Positions 26,285-35,012 of a stretch of 64,000 nucleotides of DNA are shown here, piece by piece (the first letter of the stretch is position 1; each line of letters begins with the position of its first letter). Origin of the DNA: Lachnospiraceae bacterium (GTDB lineage Bacteria > Bacillota > Clostridia > Lachnospirales > Lachnospiraceae); NCBI GenBank assembly GCA_021153325.1, contig JAGKTQ010000014.1:7685-71684 (forward strand), in the 5' to 3' direction. The position numbers were made by a program, and so were the translations under genes. Under the pieces are notes generated by a model that was given only the letters and a program-made list of their open reading frames with translations, had not been told where the DNA came from and ran no database searches.

Positions 26285-27928
26285 ATGAATGAAATTATCT
26301 GTTATACCAACTATCTGCCGGAAGGCACCGAACAGAATATCTCTTTTATGGAGCTTCTTCTCGATGACAATTGGGCAAATGGTGAGATCCACTGCCCTGA
26401 CTTTGTTTATCATGAAGTTGGAGCACCAAACACTCGCCTTACCTCCAAACAAAATTATGAATTTCTATTACGTGCAACAAAAAAATATCCGTTACGCGCT
26501 GTTGGAGTCGGTAAAGATAGTAACACTGCTGCTTCAAAACAAACGACAGCAGGCACAAATAACTCAGATACTAACGTTGCATCTTTCCGCACCGACTGTT
26601 ATGTCACAGGAAAATATCAGCAGGAGCTTCTGGATGCCGGATATTTCAATCCAGTCGTGGAAACACTGCTTGCAACCATTCCTAAACTTCCTGAACCTGA
26701 GGAAGCATATTCCTGGCTTGAAAAAATGATTTCTCGGTCGGAAGAATATTATGAGATAGATGATAATACCCGTCCCATTCTAATCTATATGGGATCGGAT
26801 ATGTGCTGTAATACTTTGAACCTTTTTGCTCTGGAACTGGCAAATGGCTTTTTAAAGCGCAAACAAAGAGTAGAAATTTTTGACGTGGAAAAAGAAGGAA
26901 ATCAGGCACTCACCAAATACATCGGGCAGCATTTTAAGGCTGTTATTGGTATACAGACCTATGTTTTCTCCATTATGATGCAGGACAAGACGACCAATCT
27001 CCATGATTTGATCATTGGTCCAAAGTTCAATCTCTTCTTAGACCATCCTGCATGGTTTAAAGATCATATTGCTTCTGCTCCAAAGGATTACTATTTGTTG
27101 AGCCATGATCGAAATTATACTGCCTTTGCTAATCAATATTATAAAAACATAAAAGGCTGCCTTTACTTTCCCCCGGGAGGTGCATTACCAGACACAAAAT
27201 CCCCGTTGCAAAAGCAGTATGATATTACTTTTATTGGAACTTACCGTGATTATCGCGAACGCTTAAAGACGATTTCCTCCTATGAGAGAAGCTATCGCTT
27301 TTTAGCTGCACGTTTCATAAATATTATGAAAAAGCATCCGGATTATCCTGCTGAAAAAGCATTAAAAAAAGCCTTGGAATATTATCAGATAGAATTGGAT
27401 GATCATGCTTTTCTCGATCTGTTTTATAAAATGAGCCAGTGCTGTTTTGTAATTATGCTCTATTATCGCGAAAAAATTATACAGACTCTGCTTGATGCCG
27501 GCATCGAAATCCACGTCTTTAGTGAAACATGGAAACAGGCTCCCTTTGCAGATCACAAATGTCTGATCTGCCACTCCGAGCTTGATGCCCGAAAGAGCTT
27601 AACGATCATGCAGCAGTCCCGCCTTTCTTTGAATATCATGTCCTGGCATAAGGATGGACTTACAGAAAGAGTTCTCAACGCCATGCTCTGTCAATCAGTA
27701 GTATTATCTGACAAGAGTACCACATTGGAACAAGATTTTATGGACGGCAAAGACTTGATACTATTTGATCTGACCAAATTAGAAGAACTACCTTCTCTTG
27801 TAAACAATCTGCTTTCTGATCATGAAAAATTGCAGCAGATTGCCCTAAGTGGTTATCGAAAAGCAAGACAAAACCACCTATGGGAACATCGTGCAGAGCA
27901 GCTTTTAAAAAAAATAGATGCAGACTAA
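26285..27928 (+). CDS. CgeB/DUF3880-like GT-B glycosyltransferase, 547 aa
   Basis: The C-terminal half has the pattern of the CgeB-like glycosyltransferases that share DUF3880 and a group 1 type end: LFLDHPAWFKDHI, YLLSHDRNYTAFANQYY, CLYFPPGGAL, ITFIGTYRDYRERL, LSLNIMSWHKDGLTERVLNAMLCQSVVLSD and DLILFDLTKLEELPSLVNNLL. The N-terminal 130 residues are less conserved, with a Thr/Ser/Asn-rich stretch near residue 80-95. The start at 26285 lies 20 bases after the GT2-TPR gene, with AGAAAGG between. The stop overlaps by four bases the convergent stop of the neighbouring minus-strand gene. Probably adds a sugar in the same pathway as the GT2-TPR enzyme. Confidence 0.85.
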   Translation: MNEIICYTNYLPEGTEQNISFMELLLDDNWANGEIHCPDFVYHEVGAPNTRLTSKQNYEFLLRATKKYPLRAVGVGKDSNTAASKQTTAGTNNSDTNVASFRTDCYVTGKYQQELLDAGYFNPVVETLLATIPKLPEPEEAYSWLEKMISRSEEYYEIDDNTRPILIYMGSDMCCNTLNLFALELANGFLKRKQRVEIFDVEKEGNQALTKYIGQHFKAVIGIQTYVFSIMMQDKTTNLHDLIIGPKFNLFLDHPAWFKDHIASAPKDYYLLSHDRNYTAFANQYYKNIKGCLYFPPGGALPDTKSPLQKQYDITFIGTYRDYRERLKTISSYERSYRFLAARFINIMKKHPDYPAEKALKKALEYYQIELDDHAFLDLFYKMSQCCFVIMLYYREKIIQTLLDAGIEIHVFSETWKQAPFADHKCLICHSELDARKSLTIMQQSRLSLNIMSWHKDGLTERVLNAMLCQSVVLSDKSTTLEQDFMDGKDLILFDLTKLEELPSLVNNLLSDHEKLQQIALSGYRKARQNHLWEHRAEQLLKKIDAD

Positions 27929-27946
27929 TTTTGTCTGCATCTATTT
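27912..27946. terminator. Shared bidirectional terminator
   Basis: AAATAGATGCAGAC (27912-27925) and GTCTGCATCTATTT (27933-27946) pair perfectly, with A-rich DNA on one side and T-rich on the other. Both convergent genes end inside it, with overlapping stop codons. Confidence 0.8.
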
Positions 27947-29730
27947 AAATTTTCCACTAACCTTGTGTTTTCTTCTGTTGTTCTGACTGCAAGGCGTATG
28001 AAATCCTTTCCGTCAAAGGCCTTCTTTGAACTCAGATCTTTAATCAATATATTTTTTTCTAATAGTTTATCTGCCAATTCACGAGAACTTCCTTCTTTTA
28101 ATCGACACATAATATAATTCGCCTGAGACGGATAGACCTCAAATAACCCCGTATCTTCAAGTGCTTTTCGGAAACGTTCTCTCTCCTGTGCGATCAACAG
28201 ACAGGCTTCTTCATAGTTCTTGCGATACTTCTCAAATATCTGCAGGAAATATTCGCCAAAGGAATTAATATTCCACACAGGGAGCAATTCGGAAACCTCT
28301 GCCAAATATTGTGTATCTGCTGAGCATAAAGCCCCCAAACGACATCCTGGTACTCCATAGCTTTTACTAATGCTCTTTATTACACGTAAATGTGGATATT
28401 TACGCAATATCTCATCCGCAATCAGAGTGTACTTTAAGCTCGGATCTGCAAAATCAGCAAAGCTTTCATCAATAATGACTTTTTGCCCTCTTGCACCGCA
28501 AATTTCTATTAGCTCTTTCATATCCTTTTCAGGAATAAAATTACCTGATGGATTGTCTGGATTTATCACAATGACCGTATCTGCTTCTTTTGAAGCGGAA
28601 ATGATATCAGCTGCCGTATATTTATAATTATGTGCTGCACTGTCAAACAAAATATGTTCACAGGATTTAAAGCATCTTATATATTCATGAAAAGCAGGCA
28701 TTGTCAAAAAGACCTTTCCTGTCATCCTGCTTCCAATCACATTGATCAGCTCTGCTGCACCATTACCTGTTATCACATATTCCTCCCCACATCCAAGCAG
28801 ACACGCCATTGCCGTATTGATGATCTTTTGCCCAGATGGATATTGGGTTAACAACACATTACAATTATGCCGCATCTCATTTTGCATAGTGACTGTTGGA
28901 AACCACGGATTTACAAGATAACAGTAATCTGTCACATTTTTGAATCTCCAATATCCGCCAAAACGTTTTTGATACTCTTCCAGACGATTTTCTTCATTAA
29001 ACATGGTCTCCGCAATTTGCAGATCCTGCGGTGTATCTATTTCATACCATTTCCTTCCGGTAATATCAAATGCTTTTAAATTGGTGTTATTGATGTTGGT
29101 AATGATCTTCAGTACCATTTCATAATAGGAATTTTTTCCGCATGTCTTTATGTATGCTTCCAGAAACGGATAGTACCAATTCTTGAAAAATTCTTTTGAA
29201 ATCTTATAAATATTTACCGTCTTATAGTATTCATTGCAATTGTCCCATTTGAAATGACTTTTATCGATAAAGGAAGTTACATCATCATCCTGTGAAACGG
29301 TAGTAACAGTTCCATCCATCCATTCTTCAAATCTTGCTACTGCCACCGTATTACTTCTTTTATCCTGTACCATATCTTTGATGATCGAAATATCAAAAAT
29401 CAGATCGCTTTCAAACAAAATCGTATCATCTTCCATCATCTGTTCTGATGCCAGAAACAGAGAATGGATATTGTTCGTTGTATTGTAATTCTGATTATAG
29501 ATAAAGGTTACTTCCATATCATCGCCGGCAGCTTCTATTGCATGCTTTTCAAGCTTTTCCGCACAATAGCCATCTACAATGACCACTTTGCGTATACCCG
29601 CAAGACGTATAGAATCAAATATACGTTCCAATAGTGTCTTTCCTGCCACACGAACCATACATTTTGTGGAATTTTGAGTATATTTTCCCAGCCGTGAACC
29701 CATACCGGCCGCAAGAATAAGAGCCTGCAT
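27925..29730 (-). CDS. Nucleotidyltransferase / PLP aminotransferase fusion (PntC-like), 601 aa
   Basis: Residues 1-235 are a LicC-like cytidylyltransferase: ALILAAGMGSRLGKYTQ, STKCMVRVAGKTLLERI, NIHSLFLAS, and DTILFESDLIFD with the metal Asp; KWYEIDTPQDL closes it. Residues 245-600 are a fold-type I PLP aminotransferase of the HisC/CobD kind: VITGNGAAELIN, VIVINPDNPSGNFI, VIIDESFADF, and SISKSYGVPGCRLG with the PLP Lys. This layout matches the PntC-type fusions that activate aminoethylphosphonate as a CDP ester; no phosphonate-forming genes (ppm, ppd) are in the window, so another amine is possible. AAAGGAGG precedes the ATG; one base separates it from the upstream gene's stop. Confidence 0.88.
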   Translation of the reverse strand: MQALILAAGMGSRLGKYTQNSTKCMVRVAGKTLLERIFDSIRLAGIRKVVIVDGYCAEKLEKHAIEAAGDDMEVTFIYNQNYNTTNNIHSLFLASEQMMEDDTILFESDLIFDISIIKDMVQDKRSNTVAVARFEEWMDGTVTTVSQDDDVTSFIDKSHFKWDNCNEYYKTVNIYKISKEFFKNWYYPFLEAYIKTCGKNSYYEMVLKIITNINNTNLKAFDITGRKWYEIDTPQDLQIAETMFNEENRLEEYQKRFGGYWRFKNVTDYCYLVNPWFPTVTMQNEMRHNCNVLLTQYPSGQKIINTAMACLLGCGEEYVITGNGAAELINVIGSRMTGKVFLTMPAFHEYIRCFKSCEHILFDSAAHNYKYTAADIISASKEADTVIVINPDNPSGNFIPEKDMKELIEICGARGQKVIIDESFADFADPSLKYTLIADEILRKYPHLRVIKSISKSYGVPGCRLGALCSADTQYLAEVSELLPVWNINSFGEYFLQIFEKYRKNYEEACLLIAQERERFRKALEDTGLFEVYPSQANYIMCRLKEGSSRELADKLLEKNILIKDLSSKKAFDGKDFIRLAVRTTEENTRLVENLNRCRQN

Positions 29731-29731
29731 C

Positions 29732-31456
29732 CTATGACCTCCTTTGTAAAATAGAATAGTATCTATCTGTCTCTTTATCAGCTTCTTCACTATTCAGCTT
29801 TGGCATAAAACCGGAGGCTATTTCGTCAAACCCATTTTGACAGAATATCTCATGTAATTTCGCGTATTCATCAACGGTTCTGTAAAGTGCATCATATTCT
29901 GATTTCAATGCCTGTGAATAGATTTCCTTTAAAGTTAATCTTTCTTCCAGTCCTACCGTATCAAGGAAGTATATCGTGCAGTTATCTGCAAGCAAGGCTA
30001 ACAGCTTTTCAAAGTATTTTCTTAAATCGCTATCATTAATATACATGCACACATATGACATGATAACAACGTCTATCTTTCCATTTTTCTCATCATAAGA
30101 ATCGATAAACTGTTGGAAGGAATTACAAACAAATTGATAATTTTTCCCTTGAAATCCTGCACATCTTTCCTCTGCGATCCCAATCATTCCAGAAGAAAAA
30201 TCAATGCCCGTATATTTTCTACATATAGGAATGATACTTTCTGCCCATCTTCCTATTCCACATCCAAAATCAGCCACATAGGATTTCTCTGTTACCTTAA
30301 GCTTTGGCAATACCAATTCTTTTTCTATGCGATTCCAATCCTCAGCGTATTCCGGATTTTGGTCACCTAATAATACTGCCGTATAAGGACATGCCATTTC
30401 ATGGATTCTTTTCGCTCTGGCATTATACAATTTTTCTGTATTTTCCGTATCGATATCTACTTTTTCTCCATATATACGCCCTGCATTACTGGTCTCTTCT
30501 GCCATCTCTTTCTCTCTTTTTGCCTGCATCACAGCCTCATCCTGTTTTTTGTAAAATGGATAATCATGGTCTGCTGTTCCTCTTTTCGGAGTCATATAGT
30601 CATCCCCATATAATACCCTTAAAATACCCTCATAGCCTACCGGAACAGGTATCATAATATTTTCAAATGGCATCAAAATGCTTTCATCATACCACTCTTT
30701 TTTATATTTATACTCCTTGTCTTCATTTAATTTCCACATGAGAAGTCCCAGTTCCTGCGATTCTCCTTCTTTATAAAGACAACACAGACTATCTGCAAGC
30801 CGTAACATCTGGTTCAATAAATTCTTTTCCCTATCTATTTTTACCCTGCATAGTTCTTCCAGTTTCTGCAATATTTCTTCGCATTCGTTCCTCTTCTCTG
30901 CATGATATAAACTGATTGCACCCCACAAATACTTCATGATCAGATTGAGTACTGCTTCTTCCTCCTTATCAGCCGGTACCCAATCTAATGGAAATATATC
31001 TACTCCCACCACATAAGGGCATCCATGAAATCGAAACAAACGCTCGGATCCTGTATTATAGTTATCCGCATTGACCACTCTTCCGAATGACTGATCCCAT
31101 GAAGCTGTTTTATCGGAAGCAGCATTAAAAGCAATCCAGCCATCTGGCAATTCATCCTGCACAACCGCAAAAAATTTCTGATAATCCTCTCTTTTCATTG
31201 CAATGTCAACATCATCATCCCATGGAATATAACCTTTATGTCGAATTGCTCCCAACAGAGTTCCACTATCCGCGAAATATTGTATTCCATGTTTTTTACA
31301 GATTCTGTCTATTTCCATCAACACTTCTATTTGTGCTGCCCATGCACATTTCATCTTTTTTTCAACGAAAAAACCTTCTCTGACCTCATCCTGAAAATAA
31401 TCATCTGAAAATTTTTGTTGTATTTGTGCTATTTCCATCATTTTTTCTGCTGTCAT
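29732..31456 (-). CDS. LicD / SAM methyltransferase fusion, 574 aa
   Basis: Residues about 40-315 are a LicD domain: YFADSGTLLGAIRHKG, IPWDDDVDIAM, GVDIFPLDWVP, PFENIMIPVPVGYEGILRVLYGDDY in two pieces. A Lys/Glu-rich linker (about 315-385) leads to a class I methyltransferase: VADFGCGIGRWAE, TGIDFSSGMIGIAEE, VVIMSYVCMYIND. The methyltransferase half is paralogous to the stand-alone one at 10002-10739. Its stop is one base from the start of the nucleotidyltransferase-aminotransferase fusion, so the two proteins are probably made together: one makes a CDP-amine-type donor, this one transfers it and may methylate the product. GAAGGGA precedes the ATG. Confidence 0.88.
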   Translation of the reverse strand: MTAEKMMEIAQIQQKFSDDYFQDEVREGFFVEKKMKCAWAAQIEVLMEIDRICKKHGIQYFADSGTLLGAIRHKGYIPWDDDVDIAMKREDYQKFFAVVQDELPDGWIAFNAASDKTASWDQSFGRVVNADNYNTGSERLFRFHGCPYVVGVDIFPLDWVPADKEEEAVLNLIMKYLWGAISLYHAEKRNECEEILQKLEELCRVKIDREKNLLNQMLRLADSLCCLYKEGESQELGLLMWKLNEDKEYKYKKEWYDESILMPFENIMIPVPVGYEGILRVLYGDDYMTPKRGTADHDYPFYKKQDEAVMQAKREKEMAEETSNAGRIYGEKVDIDTENTEKLYNARAKRIHEMACPYTAVLLGDQNPEYAEDWNRIEKELVLPKLKVTEKSYVADFGCGIGRWAESIIPICRKYTGIDFSSGMIGIAEERCAGFQGKNYQFVCNSFQQFIDSYDEKNGKIDVVIMSYVCMYINDSDLRKYFEKLLALLADNCTIYFLDTVGLEERLTLKEIYSQALKSEYDALYRTVDEYAKLHEIFCQNGFDEIASGFMPKLNSEEADKETDRYYSILQRRS

Positions 31457-31504
31457 TTCCCTTCACGTCCCTTCCCTCGGATTCACTTATATGCTGTATT
31501 ACTT

Positions 31505-32683
31505 TTATACCATGCCGTACAGAACCTGTATGATCGTATCTACTCTGTTCCGATAGGTATGCGCTTCTCTCACTTTCCTATATCCATTTTCGGCAATCTC
31601 TTTTCTTTCTCTGTCATGGGAAAGATAATATTCTGCTTTTCTCATTAAATCCTCGTAATCCGAGTAATATACATAATCTTCTCCTGCCACAAAATGCTCC
31701 GAATAATCCGCCTGATAATTGCTGAGCAAAAATCCACCGCTTCCCATAATTTCAAAAGAACGTAATGGAATGCCGGTCAATATGCTCTTCAAGGAAATAT
31801 TCAAATTAATCTTGGAACATTTGTATATGATAGGCGCTTCCTCTAATGCTTCCGCTTTTCCTCTATTGTTCACTTTCGGAAGATATGGAGTGTTATCATG
31901 CGTATATAGATCCACTTGATATTTTTCCGAAAGCATTTCTAAGATTTCTCCTCTTTCCAATGCAGTCACATGCCTTGCTAAAAAGTAATGTGCATACACC
32001 CACTCAAAACTTTCAAATCCATCCGGATTCCTTTCCAATGGACACACTCTCATCATATCCTGCACCATTTCCGGACGAAGTGCATTTTCTAATAAAAATG
32101 CACCATAAATGCCCTTCTGTGCCTGTATACATCCATCCAAATATCCTTTTGTATATGCGGATATTCCATTTAATTTATCATAAAACCTGTTCTTTTTTTC
32201 CTGATAAGTAGAACCAATAAAAGAAATCTGCGTATCGTATTTTTCATGCATTTCTTCTGTCAGACAATAAGTATCGTATCTTTCCACCGGTGCTGCCATC
32301 GGCAGATAGTATACCGTCTTCATTCCCCGACTCCACAAATCCATACAAGTTCCTTTATCAAAAACAAAAACATAATTATATGGAAAAGATAAGGTATTAG
32401 AATATAGTTGTATGAAAGGACTGTCAAAAGTCCACGATACATATTTCACTTTGCATGCATTACACGCAATGGAGATTACTGGAAAGTAATTAAAAGAAAA
32501 TACAAAATCATAACTATCCTCCGCTAAAAACCGAATCATCTTTTCACACAGTTCCTGATTTAAGCGTGTATTTTCTTTTTCCCTTGGGAATGGATAATAT
32601 GTCACATCCCAGTTCCGCCGTCTGAATTCTTCTATGATGTCTATCTGCCCAAAACTTTTCCATTCCATGAACAGAATCTTCAT
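31505..32683 (-). CDS. CgeB/DUF3880-like glycosyltransferase A, 392 aa
   Basis: One of three close paralogues in this stretch. The pattern is MKILFMEWKSFGQIDIIEEF at the start, then YDFVFSFNYFPVISIACNAC, KYVSWTFDSPF, YVFVFDKGTC, VYYLPMAA, SFIGSTYQEKKNRFYDKL, SKINLNISLKSILTGIPLRSFEIM and GSGGFLLSNYQADYSEHF near residue 315, ending with the Asp/Tyr-rich block YVYYSDYEDL. The family is GT-B like and uses nucleotide sugars; no membrane segment. I take the ATG at 32683 (GAGGAGATAGG upstream) rather than the GTG two codons earlier. Paralogy with 33833 and 35013 implies tandem duplication and perhaps sequential addition of similar sugars. Confidence 0.86.
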   Translation of the reverse strand: MKILFMEWKSFGQIDIIEEFRRRNWDVTYYPFPREKENTRLNQELCEKMIRFLAEDSYDFVFSFNYFPVISIACNACKVKYVSWTFDSPFIQLYSNTLSFPYNYVFVFDKGTCMDLWSRGMKTVYYLPMAAPVERYDTYCLTEEMHEKYDTQISFIGSTYQEKKNRFYDKLNGISAYTKGYLDGCIQAQKGIYGAFLLENALRPEMVQDMMRVCPLERNPDGFESFEWVYAHYFLARHVTALERGEILEMLSEKYQVDLYTHDNTPYLPKVNNRGKAEALEEAPIIYKCSKINLNISLKSILTGIPLRSFEIMGSGGFLLSNYQADYSEHFVAGEDYVYYSDYEDLMRKAEYYLSHDRERKEIAENGYRKVREAHTYRNRVDTIIQVLYGMV

Positions 32684-32700
32684 GACCACCTATCTCCTCA

Positions 32701-33816
32701 CTAATCGTCGTTGGTTTCCAGGTCAATTTCACTATTGTTAAAATATATATTCTCATAAATAAACAAATCACAGATGGAAAAAGGATACTGCTGTTTCCAC
32801 GCAATGTAGTTGAAAAGATTAGCGCCTAACAACTTCCCTTCACAAATTTCATCCCACCATGCTTCCATCACTTTACATAGTCTGTCATCTCTGTGGCTTC
32901 TTACCATAACGCGGTCATCTATGAGCCCATTATGTTCCGGATAGCCTTCTTTTTGATATTGATTTACTCTTTTACGAATGGCGATATTAAAGTCATCCTT
33001 GAGCATATGAGTAATAGACATACTCTGATAGATACAGTCTTCTACAACCTGTGGGAAACTTAAAAAGCCATTTCCTTCTCCATATATTTTACAAAAACGG
33101 AATATGTCTCCTACAATAACCATATTCGATTTTATCCATATGCTGAAGTCATAGTCGGCTAACAGCTTATGCGCCATGATCTTATATTTATATTCCAATA
33201 CTTCATCAGCCAGATCTTCCGGGTTCTCTATGGCACGATACTCCCATACCCCTTCTTTTGTTCCCCATTTATCCTGCTGGTCTGTAAAACAGATATAGTC
33301 TACTCTCGCACTGACCTTTTTCGGCTGTTCCAGCTTTTTTTCTCCTATGAGGCAAGTATATACGACCCCTTTTCCTTCTCCTAAAGAAACTTCTTTTTCT
33401 TTTGGAAATGCCTTCTGACGTTCCTGATGCAAACGATACTGTACCTTCGCGTTCTCTATACCAAGATCAATGATCATTTTACGATAAGGCCCTTGACGGA
33501 AAATCTTTTCATCTTCACCCATAGCAGTATATAATGCCTTATAGCTGCTCTCAAACAGTCTAAGAACTCGCTCACAACCAGCCATATCCTGTCGATCTAC
33601 TGCATCCTGTAAAGCTTCCTTATAAATTTCTGGCATTTCCTGAAATCCAAAATTAGACCGACTTCCTATACAATCCCAGAAAGAGTTCCCCATTGTGCAT
33701 TCGATCAAATTGCAGAGCTCTGCCATCGGAAAATTTTCTGCTGTTATCTTTTCATTCTTAATAGCCCTTCTTACCTTTTCTACCAAATTAATAACATTCT
33801 CGTTTACTTTAATCAT
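32701..33816 (-). CDS. DUF616 (TOD1/MUCI70-like) glycosyltransferase-like protein, 371 aa
   Basis: The C-terminal half carries the DUF616 signature: VVYTCLIGEKKLEQP, DYICFTDQQDKWG, YKYKIMAHKLLADYDFSIWIKSN in pieces, and DDRVMVRSHRDDRL followed by MEAWWDEI. Plant relatives are putative glycosyltransferases; bacterial ones lie in glycan clusters. Residues 1-135 are helical and of unknown role. It sits between two of the CgeB-like paralogues with 16-17-base gaps, so it must have been inserted between or alongside the duplicated genes. The AGGTGG site lies about a dozen bases before the ATG. The membership call is fairly sure, the sugar unknown. Confidence 0.78.
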   Translation of the reverse strand: MIKVNENVINLVEKVRRAIKNEKITAENFPMAELCNLIECTMGNSFWDCIGSRSNFGFQEMPEIYKEALQDAVDRQDMAGCERVLRLFESSYKALYTAMGEDEKIFRQGPYRKMIIDLGIENAKVQYRLHQERQKAFPKEKEVSLGEGKGVVYTCLIGEKKLEQPKKVSARVDYICFTDQQDKWGTKEGVWEYRAIENPEDLADEVLEYKYKIMAHKLLADYDFSIWIKSNMVIVGDIFRFCKIYGEGNGFLSFPQVVEDCIYQSMSITHMLKDDFNIAIRKRVNQYQKEGYPEHNGLIDDRVMVRSHRDDRLCKVMEAWWDEICEGKLLGANLFNYIAWKQQYPFSICDLFIYENIYFNNSEIDLETNDD

Positions 33817-33832
33817 ATCATAATACCACCTA

Positions 33833-35005
33833 TTATTTTAAGTTCATAATTTCCAGCATCGTATCCAAACGATTCCGATAAGTATGATATTTTTTTACTT
33901 TTTCATATCCGTTTCTAGCTATACTCTGCCTTTCTTCTTCATGCGTCAGATAATACTCTGTTTTATTCATTAAATCCTCATAGCTATCGTAGTAAACAAA
34001 ATCTACTCCCGGTTCAAAGAAATCCAAAAAGTCCTCTTGATAATTGGTAAGAAGAAATCCTCCACTTCCCATGATTTCAAACGCACGTAATGGAATTCCT
34101 GTACGAATGGAGCGTAAAGTAATATTAAGATTAATCTTAGAGCACCGAAAAATAAAACAGGATTCTTTTTTACTTCCTGCCTGCCCTCTGTTAATGATCT
34201 TTGGTAGAGATGGCGTTTTATTCCTGGTATACAAATAAAATTTATATTTCTCCGAGAGCATCTCAAAAATTTCCTGACGTTCCATTGCTGTTATACATTT
34301 TGGCATTAATACTTGTCCATAATATTTTTCATAACCAAAATTTACATTTTCTCTCATTCCCACATTCTCAGCTTGCCGCAGTTTTTCCATGATATCCGGA
34401 GTCAGCATCTTTTCTAGCAAAAGATTGCCATAGATCTGTTTCTGCGCCATCATCAGTCCATCTACGTACCCTTTACTGTAGCTGTCCAGACTTTCCAATT
34501 TTCTATAGGTACTGAATCTCTTTTCTGCATAAGTAGATCCAATAAAGGCTATAGGTACAGAATACACTTCTTCGATTTCCTCATCCATTTGATAAGAATC
34601 AAATTGATCCACATTCGCTGCCAATGGCAGATAATATACGGTATCAATCCCTTTATTTTTCAGCTCCAGATAATCTGCTTTATCAAATATAAATATATAG
34701 TTATTGGGAGATACTACAGAGCAATGCCATATAGCCAGCACGGGGCTATCGTATACCCATGCTGCATATTTGACTTTACATACATTACACGCAATAGCAA
34801 TATTAGGAAAATAATTCCATGTAAATACAAAATCATATTTTGTCTCTGACAATTTCTGTATAAGATCCTGCTCAAGTCGTTGGTTTGAAAATCCATCCTC
34901 TTTTCTCCCCATCCAGTACTGATCTACTTCATATCCACGTCTGGCAAATTCTTCCTGAATATCCTGACTGCCAAAGCTTTCCCACATGATATATAACACT
35001 CTCAT
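33833..35005 (-). CDS. CgeB/DUF3880-like glycosyltransferase B, 390 aa
   Basis: Paralogue of the genes at 31505 and 35013 with the same block order: LYIMWESFGSQDIQEEF, YDFVFTWNYFPNIAIACNVC, YAAWVYDSPVL, YIFIFDKADY, VYYLPLAANVDQFD, AFIGSTYAEKRF, SKINLNITLRSIRTGIPLRAFEIM, and GSGGFLLTNYQEDFLDFF then FVYYDSYEDLM. The C-terminal region is nearly word-for-word shared with the paralogue at 35013, the N-terminal half less so. GGAG lies 13 bases before the ATG. Seven bases separate it from the upstream paralogue, so they are co-transcribed. Cytosolic; substrate unknown. Confidence 0.87.
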   Translation of the reverse strand: MRVLYIMWESFGSQDIQEEFARRGYEVDQYWMGRKEDGFSNQRLEQDLIQKLSETKYDFVFTWNYFPNIAIACNVCKVKYAAWVYDSPVLAIWHCSVVSPNNYIFIFDKADYLELKNKGIDTVYYLPLAANVDQFDSYQMDEEIEEVYSVPIAFIGSTYAEKRFSTYRKLESLDSYSKGYVDGLMMAQKQIYGNLLLEKMLTPDIMEKLRQAENVGMRENVNFGYEKYYGQVLMPKCITAMERQEIFEMLSEKYKFYLYTRNKTPSLPKIINRGQAGSKKESCFIFRCSKINLNITLRSIRTGIPLRAFEIMGSGGFLLTNYQEDFLDFFEPGVDFVYYDSYEDLMNKTEYYLTHEEERQSIARNGYEKVKKYHTYRNRLDTMLEIMNLK

Positions 35006-35012
35006 CGGCTTT

